Shown: positions 1 to 9,285 of the stretch, one piece after another
Position numbering within the stretch: the first letter of the stretch is position 1
Layout: each line of letters starts with the position of its first letter
NCBI RefSeq assembly: GCF_900066015.1
Contig: NZ_LN890655.1
Location: 186,001-250,000, forward strand
DNA: 64,000 nt
Direction: 5' to 3'
DNA from: Candidatus Promineifilum breve
Lineage (GTDB): Bacteria > Chloroflexota > Anaerolineae > Promineifilales > Promineifilaceae
Position numbers and translations under genes: made by a program
Notes under the pieces: generated by a model
Seen by the model: the letters and a program-made list of their open reading frames with translations, nothing else
Databases searched by the model: none
What the model was told of the DNA's origin: nothing

Positions 1-105
1 GAGGTGAAGGGCCGGCCGCTCTATCTCATTCAGGAGAGTTGGGGGCTGGAAGAAGGGCCGCTCGGCCGCTTTGCCCCGCCGATGGGGCCGAACAGCACGG
101 ACTAA
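1..105 (+). CDS. 3' end of an unidentified gene (partial)
   Basis: An open frame runs from base 1 to a TAA at 103-105 and encodes the last 34 residues of a protein that begins upstream of the window. The tail ends in GPNSTD. I see no recognisable domain or motif in so short a piece, so no function is proposed. It converges on moaA, whose stop lies 50 bases away. The high G+C at third codon positions is consistent with real coding sequence, but the call rests only on an open frame. Confidence 0.45.
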   Translation, partial: EVKGRPLYLIQESWGLEEGPLGRFAPPMGPNSTD

Positions 106-155
106 GCGGAATCTAAATCTGACAGGTCAGCGGGCTACACCGCGAACCCAATGGC

Positions 156-1136
156 TCAGCCGCCGATCTCCGACATCACCCGGTTGAGCGGGATCACGTC
201 CTGGGCCAGCCCATGCCCCCACGGCTTCCACCAGATGCCCTTCTTGATGATCGCTTCCAGTTCCTCGTCCGTGGCTCCGGCGCGCAGGGGGGTCATCAGG
301 TCAACCTCTTTCTCGCGCAAGAGGCACAGGCGCAGGCGGCCGTCGGCCGTCAGGCGGGCGCGGTTGCAGCTGGCGCAAAACGGCTGGCTGATCGAACTGA
401 TGAAGCCGATTTTGCCCGGCGCGCCGTCGAGCTGGAACAGGCTGGCCTCGCCGTCCAGCACGCCCTGATTGACGGGCCGCAATTCGCCCAGCGCCCCGGC
501 GATGGTCTCTTGTAGTTCCGCCTGGGTCACCACGCCGGATAGCTGGAAATCGGCCACGTCGCCGAAGGGCATCATCTCGATGAAGCGCACCTGCCACGGT
601 TGGTAGAGCGTCAGGCGGGCCAGATCGACCACGTCCTCGCCATCGTTGTAGTTGCGCACGACGACCGCGTTGAGCTTGATCTCCAGCCCGGCGGCTTCGG
701 CGGCGCGTATGCCGCGCCAGACGTCCTCGACTTCGCCCCAACGCGTCAGCTTCTTGAACTTGTGCGGATCGAGCGTATCGATGCTGATGTTGACCCGTTG
801 CAGCCCGGCATCGGCCAGCGGTTGGGCCAGCCGGTCGAGCAGCAGGCCGTTGGTCGTCATCGCCAGCTTCTCGACGCCGGGCGTGGCGGCCATCGTCGCC
901 ACCAATTGGACGACGTTGGCCCGCACTGTCGGCTCGCCGCCGGTCAGGCGAAACTTGTGGAAGCCCAATCCGCTGAACAGCCGCACCAGGCGCGCAAGCT
1001 CATCATCCTGCAACAGTTCGCTGCGCGGCCGGAAGGTCATGTCCTCCGGCATACAGTAGACGCAGCGCAGGTTGCAGCGGTCGGTCAGGGAGATACGCAG
1101 ATAATTGATATTGCGGCCGAAGCGGTCGAAGGCCAT
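156..1136 (-). CDS. moaA: GTP 3',8-cyclase (molybdenum cofactor biosynthesis protein A)
   Basis: A radical SAM enzyme that converts GTP to 3',8-cyclo-GTP, the first committed step of molybdopterin synthesis, in the cytosol. The N-terminal SAM-cluster motif CNLRCVYC places the three cysteines at residues 21, 25 and 28. The second [4Fe-4S] site near the C-terminus reads CASCNRARL followed by a third Cys 14 residues after the second. The chain ends in the di-glycine (EIGG) that the family needs for activity. Length 326 is normal for MoaA. No other moa, moe or mob gene is adjacent, so it is a solitary member here. A TTGACG-N17-TACAGT promoter lies about 65-93 bases upstream and carries a dyad. 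Confidence 0.96.
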   Translation of the reverse strand: MAFDRFGRNINYLRISLTDRCNLRCVYCMPEDMTFRPRSELLQDDELARLVRLFSGLGFHKFRLTGGEPTVRANVVQLVATMAATPGVEKLAMTTNGLLLDRLAQPLADAGLQRVNISIDTLDPHKFKKLTRWGEVEDVWRGIRAAEAAGLEIKLNAVVVRNYNDGEDVVDLARLTLYQPWQVRFIEMMPFGDVADFQLSGVVTQAELQETIAGALGELRPVNQGVLDGEASLFQLDGAPGKIGFISSISQPFCASCNRARLTADGRLRLCLLREKEVDLMTPLRAGATDEELEAIIKKGIWWKPWGHGLAQDVIPLNRVMSEIGG

Positions 1137-1200
1137 AGCTACTCACTCGCCAACAGTTCAAATGGTTTTAAGTGCCACTAGACGCCCTAACTTATCCTGA

Positions 1201-1229
1201 ACTGTAGCCCTTGCCGGACGGCGCGTCAA
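1201..1229 (-). promoter_or_regulatory. Probable moaA promoter with overlapping dyad
   Basis: On the minus strand a -35 box TTGACG (1224-1229) and a -10 box TACAGT (1201-1206) are separated by 17 bases. The perfect inverted repeat CCTTGCCG/CGGCAAGG (1209-1216 and 1230-1237, 13-base spacer) straddles the -35 box and most of the spacer, as an operator would. The transcript would start near 1194, about 58 bases before the moaA ATG. Confidence 0.5.
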
Positions 1230-1315
1230 CGGCAAGGCTGTATTATTATCAATAATATCATAAAAAGGCGCTGATGAGAAGTAGCCGAAACAGAGGGCTT
1301 CCGGCGGGAACCAGC

Positions 1316-1345
1316 AAGACAAATCCAGCGTTGAACAGATATAAT
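1316..1345 (+). promoter_or_regulatory. Probable promoter of the LCP-family gene
   Basis: AAGACA (1316-1321), 18 bases, then a perfect TATAAT (1340-1345). A small hairpin TGCTCT/AGAGCA (1351-1356 and 1362-1367) follows at the predicted transcript start, ahead of the TTG start at 1396. The -35 box is weak (4 of 6), so the call leans on the -10 box. Confidence 0.5.
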
Positions 1346-1395
1346 AGCGTTGCTCTTCAATAGAGCACCCGATGAATGAAGGTTAGAGTGTTAAT

Positions 1396-2448
1396 TTGAA
1401 TAGACAGCCATTATTACCGGGCTGGTTGAGCGCCCTGTTGTCGGTTGCGTTTGTGTTTTCCGCCATCGCCGTGTTGTTTTTTGCATACTTCACGGTGCAA
1501 CATTTGATGAGCGAGTCCGCCAATGAGGCCGCGGCGGATGGCCTGGGCGGCGGTCTGGAGCCGGTGGACAACGGTCTGGCTCCCGTGACCGTCGTCGAGG
1601 GGGCCACGCCCGCGCCCACGGTTCAGCCCACGCCGGCCGCCTGGGAAGGCACGGAGCGGGTGAACATCCTGCTATTGGGCATCGACCGCCGGCCGGGCGA
1701 GGCGTTCGTGTCGCGCACCGATTCGATGATGGTCATCTCCATCAACCCGGCGACCAAGTCGGCCTCCGTCCTGTCCATCCCGCGCGATCTCTATGTCCAG
1801 ATTCCCGGCTACGGCGAGGACCGGATCAATACGGCGCTGGTCTATGGGGCCAGAGATGGCGATTATCTCGACGGTGCGGCCCTGGCCATGCAAACCGTTT
1901 CGTCCAATCTCAATATTCCCATCCACCATTTCGTGCTGGTCGATTTCGGCGCGTTCGTGAGGATCATCGACATCCTGGAAGGTATCGATGTTGAGGTTCC
2001 CTACGATATCGATGATTCGCTCTATCCCGACATGGATTTCGGCTATGATCCCCTGTTCATCCCCGCCGGGCTGCACCATTTCGACGGCCAGACGGCCCTG
2101 AAATACGCCCGCACCCGCCATGCCGATAGCGATTTCAACCGCGCCTATCGCCAACAGCAGGTGCTCTTTGCCGCCCGCCGGCAGGCCCTCAATCTGGGCT
2201 TTGGCGAACTGTTGCTGCGCGCCCCGTCGCTCTATCGGGAAGTGGAAGACGGCATCCGCACCGATCTCAGCCTGGAGCAAATCCTGCGTCTGGCAACGAC
2301 GGTGGGCGATATTCCCGCGGAAAACATGCGCAATGCCGTGCTCGATCAAGATTACGTCACCAGCTATCGCACCCCCGGCGGCGCGTCGGTCTTGCTGTTG
2401 AACGTCGATGCCGCCCTGCCCCTGATTCAAGACCTTTTCAGCGATTGA
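1396..2448 (+). CDS. LytR-CpsA-Psr (LCP) family glycopolymer transferase
   Basis: LCP proteins attach undecaprenyl-linked glycopolymers to the cell wall or another acceptor on the outer face of the membrane. Residues about 8-35 form one N-terminal membrane anchor, followed by a short Pro/Thr linker. The LCP domain starts near residue 88 with NILLLGIDRR and contains SRTDSMMVISINP, SIPRDLYV and the Arg-rich ALKYARTRHADSDFNR segment that contacts the lipid pyrophosphate. Length 350 is typical. Translation starts at TTG 1396, because an in-frame stop lies just upstream and no ATG precedes the anchor. The gene stands alone between moaA and the methyltransferase/reductase gene. Confidence 0.93.
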   Translation: MNRQPLLPGWLSALLSVAFVFSAIAVLFFAYFTVQHLMSESANEAAADGLGGGLEPVDNGLAPVTVVEGATPAPTVQPTPAAWEGTERVNILLLGIDRRPGEAFVSRTDSMMVISINPATKSASVLSIPRDLYVQIPGYGEDRINTALVYGARDGDYLDGAALAMQTVSSNLNIPIHHFVLVDFGAFVRIIDILEGIDVEVPYDIDDSLYPDMDFGYDPLFIPAGLHHFDGQTALKYARTRHADSDFNRAYRQQQVLFAARRQALNLGFGELLLRAPSLYREVEDGIRTDLSLEQILRLATTVGDIPAENMRNAVLDQDYVTSYRTPGGASVLLLNVDAALPLIQDLFSD

Positions 2449-2536
2449 ATCCTGACGTATCCTTCAGCCGAAAAGTAAGCGGGGCGGGTATAGTGGATGA
2501 CATTAAGACCATACCCGATCTACAACGAGCAATATT

Positions 2537-4408
2537 ATGAATCGTCGCCAATTTAGAGAACGACTGCAACACGGCCCCCTCCTGATGGACGGGGCCTTCG
2601 GCACGGTCCTGCATGGCCGCGGCGTGCCCATCGATCAATCCTTCGACGCCGTCAATCTGAGCAACCCGGCGCTGGTGGCCGAGATCCATCGCGCCTACAT
2701 CGACGCCGGGGCCGACCTGATCGAGACCAACACCTTCGGCGCCAACCGCTACAAACTGGGCGAGAACGGACAGCAGGATAAAGTGGACGAGATCAACCGG
2801 GCCGCCGTGCATGTGGCCCGGCGCGTCATCGATGGCTCCTACAAGGAAATCATCCTGGCCGGTTCCGTGGGGCCGCTGGGGGCGCGCCTGGCCCCGTTGG
2901 GGCGGGTCACCTTCGCCGAGGCCCAGGAAGCTTTCCACGAGCAGATTCAGGCCCTCCACGACGCCGAGCCGCGCGGTGTGGATGTCATCATCATCGAGAC
3001 GATGTCGGACATTAAGGAGATCGAGGCCGCCGTGGCCGCCGCGCGCGCCGTCAGCGCCGACCTGCCGATCATCGCCCAAATGACCTTCACCCGCGACGAT
3101 AAAACCATCCTGGGCTATCCACCCGAAGCCATTGCCACCCAGTTGGCGAAGCTCGACGTTGACGCGGTGGGCATCAATTGCAGCGGTGGCCCGGCCCAGG
3201 TATTGCGGCTGATCAGCATCGTCCGCAAGCTGGCCCCGGAGATACCCATCTCGGCCTCGCCCAACGCCGGCTGGCCGGAACAGATTCAGGGCGGCCGGGT
3301 GATGTATCCGGCCACGCCCGATTACTTCGGCGATTACGCCCGCGCCTTCGTCGAGGCCGGCGTCAACCTCATCGGCGGCTGTTGCGGCACCACCGACGCC
3401 CACATCCGCGCCATGCGCCGGGCGCTCGATACCCCCGGCGCGAGCCACGTCAGCGCGCCCGAAATCCACATCACCAACCGCCCGGAGACGACCGTGACCG
3501 TGGGCGACCGGCCGACACGCCTGGCCCAATATTTGGCCGAGCGCCGTATGATCCTGACCGTCGAGATGAACCCGCCCAAGGGGGTGTCGGTCGGCCGCCT
3601 GTTGGCCGGGGCGCGGATGTTGCGCGAGGCCGGGGCGACCTGCCTGAATATCGCCGACAGCCCGCTGGCCCGGATGCGCATGAGTGCCTGGGCCGCCGCC
3701 TATCTGGTGCAGAAGGAGATCGGGCTGGAGGCGGTGCTGTCCTTTCCCACCCGCGGCCGGAATATCCTGCGTATCCAGGGCGATCTGCTGGCCGCCCACG
3801 CCATGGGCATCCGCAACCTATTCGTCACGATGGGCGACCCCACCCGCATCGGCGATTTTCCCGAAGCGATGGACTCCTACGACATCGTGCCCACCGGCCT
3901 GATCGAGTTGATCAAAAACCAATTCAATCAGGGTCTCGATAAGGCCGGACAATCGATCGATCAGCCGACGACCTTCGTGGTCGGTTGCGCCCTCAATCTG
4001 ACGCCCAAAGACGTGGCCGCCGAGTTGAAGCTACTGCGCAAGAAGGTCGAGCACGGCGCCGACTTCGCCCTGACGCAGCCGGTCTTTGATCCCCTGGCGG
4101 CGATTGAGTTCCTGCAAGCCTACGAGCGCACCTACAACGAGCCGCCGCCGCCGATCGTGGCCGGCATCAAGCCGCTCTACAACAGCCGCAACGCGGAATT
4201 CCTGCACAACGAAGTGCCGGGTATGCACATCCCCGACGTGCAGCGCGAGCGGATGCGCCAGGCGGAGAAGCCACAAGCCGAAGGTGTCGCCATTGCCCGC
4301 GAGATCGCCACTGCCCTGCGGCCATACGTGGGCGGGTTCTACATCATGCCCGCGTTCGGCCATTACGATCTGGCGGCCGATGTGCTCGACGGCTTTCGCG
4401 AAGGCTAA
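2537..4408 (+). CDS. Bifunctional homocysteine S-methyltransferase / 5,10-methylenetetrahydrofolate reductase
   Basis: A two-domain one-carbon and methionine enzyme, organised like Bacillus YitJ. Residues 1-300 form the zinc-dependent homocysteine methyltransferase barrel. The zinc ligands are visible as Cys215 in GINCSGGP and Cys282-Cys283 in GGCCGTT. Residues about 325-620 form a MetF-type FAD-dependent reductase, starting at MILTVEMNPPKG, that makes 5-methyl-THF. The fusion suggests direct coupling of methyl-THF production to homocysteine methylation. A loose inverted repeat CGGGTAT/ATACCCG (2485-2491, 2511-2517) lies just upstream. The stop overlaps the stop of the convergent glycosyltransferase gene. 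Confidence 0.95.
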   Translation: MNRRQFRERLQHGPLLMDGAFGTVLHGRGVPIDQSFDAVNLSNPALVAEIHRAYIDAGADLIETNTFGANRYKLGENGQQDKVDEINRAAVHVARRVIDGSYKEIILAGSVGPLGARLAPLGRVTFAEAQEAFHEQIQALHDAEPRGVDVIIIETMSDIKEIEAAVAAARAVSADLPIIAQMTFTRDDKTILGYPPEAIATQLAKLDVDAVGINCSGGPAQVLRLISIVRKLAPEIPISASPNAGWPEQIQGGRVMYPATPDYFGDYARAFVEAGVNLIGGCCGTTDAHIRAMRRALDTPGASHVSAPEIHITNRPETTVTVGDRPTRLAQYLAERRMILTVEMNPPKGVSVGRLLAGARMLREAGATCLNIADSPLARMRMSAWAAAYLVQKEIGLEAVLSFPTRGRNILRIQGDLLAAHAMGIRNLFVTMGDPTRIGDFPEAMDSYDIVPTGLIELIKNQFNQGLDKAGQSIDQPTTFVVGCALNLTPKDVAAELKLLRKKVEHGADFALTQPVFDPLAAIEFLQAYERTYNEPPPPIVAGIKPLYNSRNAEFLHNEVPGMHIPDVQRERMRQAEKPQAEGVAIAREIATALRPYVGGFYIMPAFGHYDLAADVLDGFREG

Positions 4409-5589
4409 CCGCCGCGTCCCAACAGCCGCCCCATGCGCCGGAAGAGACGCCGGCGGCCCGCCTCGCCCGTCCGATAGCGGCTGAAGTAGCGGTCGTTGTC
4501 GCCTTGCGCCGCGCGCGTGGCGGCGACGCTCAAATCGACGTCGGCGCGCCGGGCCAGAGAGAGGCCGGTTCCCGCCACGCCCCCGATCACGTTGGCCTCC
4601 AGCGGCCACATCTCCCGGCCATATGTCGCCACGGGCTGGCGGCAAGGACGGCTCGTCAACAGATAGTCGGCCTGCAATTGATGCGCCGCCTTTGTGGCGT
4701 ACAAGTCCACTTCGTACGCCGTAACGGGTAGGTTGACGGCCATCCGGCTCAGCCGATCGGGCAATATCTCATAGAACCCATCATAAACGGCCACGGCGTC
4801 GTCGAAGGGCATGAAGCGAAACTCACGCCGAAATTGTTGCAGCGGCATCTGGAACAGCGTCGTCCCCTGGGCGAAATGCGTCCCCGGTTCGCCGAAGTTA
4901 GTCGTCAACGATTCACGCGGGTAGACATAATATTTCTGCGTCGCGGCCAGATATTTGGCCTTGACCGCCAGCCAATCATCGGCCGGGAAAGCGGCGAAGA
5001 GGGCGTGGACGTTGTCGGCCGTCGTCACCTCCCGTCCATTCACCGCCAGCCACTCCGCAAAATGCGCCCATTGCCTCGCCGTGTAGACCTGGCCCTGCGG
5101 CGTGGACAGTTGCAGAAAGTAGACATCCCCATCGTCGAGCAGGGGGATGAACGGCTGATGGGTGAAGCCGTTGAACCACAGGGTATTGAGCGAGATACCG
5201 GCCAGACGCGGCTCGGCGGCGTAATACGCCAAAGCCTGTTGCGCATAGCCATAAAAACGACGCGAAACAAGCAGGTCATCCTCCAGCAGGACGATCGCGC
5301 CAAAGTCGGCCGCCAGACTGCCGGCATGGAAGACGTTGCCCACCAGCCCCATGTGCTCCGGCTGCTGCCTGACTTCCTTAGGCCCGTGTGGCCAGTGGAA
5401 GCCGTGGGCCAGATGCAGGACGGCGGTATGGCCGGGGCGGTGGCGCTCCTCGGCGGGGCGGTCGATGGTCAGGACGAGGGGCGTGCCCGCCGGCACCTCG
5501 GCCGCCGCCAGCGAGGCGAGCAGCCGCTCCAGCGTCGCCGGACGGCAAAAGGCGGGAATGACGATGGCCGGGTTCATGGCTTGGGTCAC
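4405..5589 (-). CDS. GT-A fold (family 2-like) glycosyltransferase
   Basis: The N-terminus NPAIVIPAFCRPATLERLL is the nucleotide-binding start of a GT-A glycosyltransferase. The acidic IVLLEDDLLVSRRF segment near residue 100 is the metal and sugar-nucleotide site expected for this fold. The remaining 280 residues are less familiar; there is no membrane segment, so the enzyme is probably cytosolic or peripheral. It is the last gene of a five-gene minus-strand operon, 15 bases after the flippase gene, which suggests it adds a sugar to whatever the flippase exports. The start is GTG 5589 or ATG 5577: an AAGGAG sits 2 bases before the GTG and 14 before the ATG. Acceptor and donor are unknown. Confidence 0.75.
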   Translation of the reverse strand: MTQAMNPAIVIPAFCRPATLERLLASLAAAEVPAGTPLVLTIDRPAEERHRPGHTAVLHLAHGFHWPHGPKEVRQQPEHMGLVGNVFHAGSLAADFGAIVLLEDDLLVSRRFYGYAQQALAYYAAEPRLAGISLNTLWFNGFTHQPFIPLLDDGDVYFLQLSTPQGQVYTARQWAHFAEWLAVNGREVTTADNVHALFAAFPADDWLAVKAKYLAATQKYYVYPRESLTTNFGEPGTHFAQGTTLFQMPLQQFRREFRFMPFDDAVAVYDGFYEILPDRLSRMAVNLPVTAYEVDLYATKAAHQLQADYLLTSRPCRQPVATYGREMWPLEANVIGGVAGTGLSLARRADVDLSVAATRAAQGDNDRYFSRYRTGEAGRRRLFRRMGRLLGRGG

Positions 5590-5604
5590 AGCTCCTTGAC
5601 GCCG

Positions 5605-6882
5605 TTACGCAATCGCCCGGCGGCGATCAGCCAGCGTGAGCAGGGTCAGGATTGCGACCTGGGCGGCTTCGCATAGTGGCAAGGCGACGGCCGCCCCGGT
5701 CACCGACCAGCGGCTGATCAGCCAGGCGGTGGTGGGCGCGGCCACACCTAGCGTCAGCAGCGTGGCGATGGCGGCGATGCGCTCTTGCTTATGGGCCACC
5801 AGATGGAACGACAGGGCGAAGGCCAGCACCGTCAGCGGCAAGCTGGCGGCCATCACGCGCAAGGGGGTGACGGCCGCCGCAAAACCAGCGCCAAATAGAA
5901 TAGCGATGATCGGCCGGGCCAACAGGGCGGTGAGGGCCGCCACCGCAACGCCCAGACCGATCAGGACGATGACCGTTTGGCGATAGGAACGGCGCATGGC
6001 GGACCGCTGTTCGGCGGCCATCATCGGCAGCAGCGCGCCGAACACGGCCGCCGGCAACATCTTCAGCACTTCGAGCACTTTGGCCGCCGCACTATACAGG
6101 CCGGTGGCCGTGTCGCCGTCCAGCAGAGATAGCAAGATAACGCCCAAGCGCTGGTAGACCACGGCCAGCACCATCAGGGCCGCCAGCATGGCCCCGCCGC
6201 GCCCGGCGCTGACCAGCATCCCTCTGTCCGGCCAACGGCTCAGCCGCAACCACGGCGCGGCCCGGCGACAAAGGTAGTAGGCGGCCACGGCCCCGCTGGT
6301 CTGCGCCAGCAGGACGACCCAGGCCGCGCCCACCAGCGAGCCACCGCGCCAATAGAGGATGGCCGCCCCCAGCCCCGCCGCCGCCGCCGTGATGACGCTG
6401 AAGGCCATGTAGGCGGCCATCTTTTCGTGCCCCCGCAGGACGGCGCTGAAGATGGTCGAGAAGGCCAGCGGAAGCAACGACAGCACGGCGACACGCAGGG
6501 CGAGCGCCGCCCCCGATTCGCCACCGGCCAGCCGCGCCCCCACTGTCCAGACGATCAGGATGTAGAGCAGCGCCAGCAGCAGTTGCAGCGCCAGCGCGGC
6601 GTGGATGAGATCGCCGATCTTTTGACCGGCGGCCCGCGCCAGGGCTACCTCGCGGATGATCAGCGTGTCCAGCCCGTAGGTGCTAAAGACGTTGCCGATG
6701 AACACGATGGCCGAGATGAAGGCGAAACGGCCGAACGCCGCCTCGCCCAACGCGCGGGCGATAGCCAGGGTGAACAGCACGGCCAGCGCCTGACTGATAA
6801 CCCGCGCCGCCAATAACCAGAACGAATTGAGGCTGAGGCGGGCCAGAAGGGGATGATTGATGACTTGCCGGTAGACCGCCAT
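5605..6882 (-). CDS. Polysaccharide/oligosaccharide flippase (Wzx/MATE-like)
   Basis: A 425-residue integral membrane protein with about 12 hydrophobic segments, beginning near residue 15 with LNSFWLLAARVISQALAVLF, the usual opening of the polysaccharide-biosynthesis flippases. Proteins of this superfamily move undecaprenyl-linked sugars across the cytoplasmic membrane. It sits between the methyltransferase (18 bases upstream) and the glycosyltransferase (15 bases downstream) and is surely co-transcribed with them. No polymerase (Wzy) or ligase gene is visible nearby, so the exported molecule may be a short glycan or glycolipid rather than a long polymer. Confidence 0.9.
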   Translation of the reverse strand: MAVYRQVINHPLLARLSLNSFWLLAARVISQALAVLFTLAIARALGEAAFGRFAFISAIVFIGNVFSTYGLDTLIIREVALARAAGQKIGDLIHAALALQLLLALLYILIVWTVGARLAGGESGAALALRVAVLSLLPLAFSTIFSAVLRGHEKMAAYMAFSVITAAAAGLGAAILYWRGGSLVGAAWVVLLAQTSGAVAAYYLCRRAAPWLRLSRWPDRGMLVSAGRGGAMLAALMVLAVVYQRLGVILLSLLDGDTATGLYSAAAKVLEVLKMLPAAVFGALLPMMAAEQRSAMRRSYRQTVIVLIGLGVAVAALTALLARPIIAILFGAGFAAAVTPLRVMAASLPLTVLAFALSFHLVAHKQERIAAIATLLTLGVAAPTTAWLISRWSVTGAAVALPLCEAAQVAILTLLTLADRRRAIA

Positions 6883-6901
6883 AGACCCCGCCGCGCCGAC
6901 G

Positions 6902-7735
6902 TTAGCCGGTGAACTCCATCGTCAGGATGAAGAAGTCGCCCCAGCCATTGAAGGGGAAGCGGCCGGATAGCCGGTCGTCCAGGCCAACCAGCCCGCGATA
7001 GAGGCGGGGATGGTTGACGGCGAAGGTTTTGTTGTCGGCCGTTGGCGTGAAGACCGATAGCCCCTGTAGCCGGACGCGGCGAAAGCGCGGCCCGAACGCC
7101 CGTTGGGTCTGGGCCGCGCTGTAGTAGTAGGTCATAAAGTGGACGCCTTCCACGTGGGCCAGGATGCCGCCGCGATGCCAGCGCCGCGTGCCGACGCGCG
7201 GGTCTTTGGGGATGACGGCCACTTCCCACGGGCAGACGCGGGGCATGATGACCCAGGTGATGCGCGCGCCGGGCTTCAGGATGTCGGGCAGGTGGCGGGT
7301 GACGGCGGTCAGGTCGGCGATGCAGTTCAATCCGCCCGAGTTGGAGTACAGGCCATCATACGGCCCGCCATCGACCCGCGCCAACTCCGTGAATGACAGG
7401 GCTTGCACCGTCAGCCGGTCGCCCAGGCCCAGGTGGGCGATTTTCTCCTCGATCTGGGCCAGCATACCGGGGGCGAAGTCGGTGGCGTGGACGCGAAAGC
7501 CGCGATCGACCAGTTCCACGGCGTCCTGCCCCGTCCCGGCGTTGATCTCCAGCAAGTGGCCGCCGGGCGGCATCACGCTCTGGATGTGGTCGTAGAACTT
7601 GCGGCGCATCCGCGCCAGATTGATGTGATTTTCGCCGAAGGCATCGTAGACCAGCGCCTTGCGCGAGAAGGCTTCGGCGACGGCGGCGTAGTGGCCGGGC
7701 GCGGGTGGGGATTCGGTGCTCAGAGGGCCGGTCAT
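6902..7735 (-). CDS. Class I SAM-dependent methyltransferase
   Basis: The Rossmann-type SAM site is plain: GHLLEINAGTGQDAVEL is motif I and VHATDFAPGML holds the acidic residue that binds the ribose. Length is 277. The remaining sequence, rich in aromatic residues around HFMTYYYSAAQ, resembles small-molecule methyltransferases, but the substrate cannot be named. The ATG at 7735 overlaps the TGA of the radical SAM gene (ATGA), so the two are translationally coupled and probably act in the same pathway. Confidence 0.85.
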   Translation of the reverse strand: MTGPLSTESPPAPGHYAAVAEAFSRKALVYDAFGENHINLARMRRKFYDHIQSVMPPGGHLLEINAGTGQDAVELVDRGFRVHATDFAPGMLAQIEEKIAHLGLGDRLTVQALSFTELARVDGGPYDGLYSNSGGLNCIADLTAVTRHLPDILKPGARITWVIMPRVCPWEVAVIPKDPRVGTRRWHRGGILAHVEGVHFMTYYYSAAQTQRAFGPRFRRVRLQGLSVFTPTADNKTFAVNHPRLYRGLVGLDDRLSGRFPFNGWGDFFILTMEFTG

Positions 7736-9285
7736 GGCAAGGGTGACTCGACCTGGGGCGACGGTAAGGCGGCCTCTTCGGGCGACATGTGGCGGGCGGG
7801 CCGGATGGCGCGTGACGGTTCGGCCGCCAGGCGATCCAGCTTAGCCCGTTCCGCCGGTAAGGTGACGGCCCGATAGAGCGCCGCGCCCGCCTGCCGCAGG
7901 TGCGCCGCCCGCCACAGCGACGGGTGCGGGCCGACACGCCGCAACTCGGCCCCCGCCCGGCGCAGGCGGAACTCGTGGTGCAGCACGTTGTGCAGTTGGC
8001 GATAGAACGCGGTGGAGAATGGCCCCTCGTAGAGCATATCCAGGTCGGCCGAATCGACCCAATTGCGCTTGTCGCTCAGTTGCAGCCGGACGGTATTGTG
8101 GAATTTCGTGCCCGGCAACGGGTAGGAGACCGACATGCCGATGTCGTCCGGCCGGCAGTCGCGCACCATCTGGAATGTGCGGGCGATGTCGTCGCGCGTC
8201 TCGCCGGGGTAGCCGAATTGCAGAAAGAAACCGATGCGGATGCCGGCGTCGCGCAGGGCGCGCGTGGCGGCGTAGATCTGCTCCACCCGCGTGCCTTTCT
8301 CCATCGCGTCGAGGATGCGCTGCGATCCCGACTCGGCCCCCAGCCAGACAATGTCGCAGCCGGCGCGGGCCAGGGCCTGCACGTCGGTCTGGCTACGCAC
8401 GATCAGATCGGCCCGGCTCAGACATTTGAACGGCAACACGGCATCGCGGGCCTGCACGGCGTCGGCAAAACTCGTCCACCAATGGGGCGTGAGGCCCATG
8501 ATGTCGTCGGCAAACCAGATGTGATCCGGCCGGTAGGTGCGCTTCAGCCAGCCCATTTCGTCGGCCACGCTCTCGGGCCGGCGCGAATGGTAGCGCTGGC
8601 CCCAGATCGGCTTGGCGCACCAGTTGCAGTGGTAGGGGCAGCCGCGCGTCGTGACCATGTTCATGGAGTAGTAGCCGTGCCGCTCCAGCCAGATGCGCCG
8701 GTAGCGTTCCACGTCAACCAGATCCCAGGCCGGATAGGGCAGGGCATCGACCTCGTTGATCACCGCCCGGCGTGGATTCTGGCGCGGGCGGTTGTCCTCG
8801 CAGAAGGCCAGGCCGGGGATGGCGTCGAAGGGGGTCGTCGTGCGCCCGGTCAGGCGGTCGATCAGCTCGACCAGCGTCTGCTCGCCTTCGCCCAATAACA
8901 CGAAGTCGAAGCCGGCTCTCAGATAGGCCTGGCTCTGATCGCTGGCGTCGGAGCCGGCGGCGATGACCGTGCAGCCGCGCGCGCGGGCCATCTGGGCCAT
9001 GGTGAAAGCCGCCTGGCGCATACGCAACAGGCACATCTTGGTGAGGTAGTTGAAGTTATCCTCGTAGACGACGGCGAAGCGCGGCCGGTGGTGATCCAGC
9101 GCGGCGGCCCACTCTTCCTCCGATTCGGCCAGCATGGCGTCGAACAGGGCCACCTCATGCCCTTCCCGGCGCATGACCGCCGCGGCATACAACGTACCCA
9201 GTGGCGGATAGGGCTGCTGCGCCGCCCATAGCTTGGGGTCGAATTGCAGGTAATAGGATTGGCCGAACAGGATTTCGGTGGTCAT
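7732..9285 (-). CDS. B12-binding-type radical SAM protein
   Basis: The cluster motif is CPYHCNWC (CxxxCxxC) in TRGCPYHCNWCAKPIWG. Before it lies a cobalamin-binding-like Rossmann domain with PPLGTLYAAAVM and FDFVLLGEGEQTLVELI, as in the BchE/HpnP/B12-rSAM superfamily. After it comes the radical SAM barrel with HIWFADDIMGL and GAESGSQRILDAMEKG. The start is ATG 9285, overlapping the upstream TGA; a longer in-frame extension to 9402 would overlap the upstream gene and is unlikely. The protein has 517 residues. Enzymes of this class perform unusual C-methylations, cyclisations or lipid modifications. With a methyltransferase, a flippase and a glycosyltransferase in one operon, a modified surface lipid or glycan is a reasonable inference. 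Confidence 0.92.
   Translation of the reverse strand: MTTEILFGQSYYLQFDPKLWAAQQPYPPLGTLYAAAVMRREGHEVALFDAMLAESEEEWAAALDHHRPRFAVVYEDNFNYLTKMCLLRMRQAAFTMAQMARARGCTVIAAGSDASDQSQAYLRAGFDFVLLGEGEQTLVELIDRLTGRTTTPFDAIPGLAFCEDNRPRQNPRRAVINEVDALPYPAWDLVDVERYRRIWLERHGYYSMNMVTTRGCPYHCNWCAKPIWGQRYHSRRPESVADEMGWLKRTYRPDHIWFADDIMGLTPHWWTSFADAVQARDAVLPFKCLSRADLIVRSQTDVQALARAGCDIVWLGAESGSQRILDAMEKGTRVEQIYAATRALRDAGIRIGFFLQFGYPGETRDDIARTFQMVRDCRPDDIGMSVSYPLPGTKFHNTVRLQLSDKRNWVDSADLDMLYEGPFSTAFYRQLHNVLHHEFRLRRAGAELRRVGPHPSLWRAAHLRQAGAALYRAVTLPAERAKLDRLAAEPSRAIRPARHMSPEEAALPSPQVESPLP

Noticed and set aside
2438-3799. Long open frame antisense to the methyltransferase/MTHFR gene
   Set aside because: It mirrors a strongly supported gene, its translation is Gly/Arg/Gln-rich without domains, and it arises from high third-position G+C.
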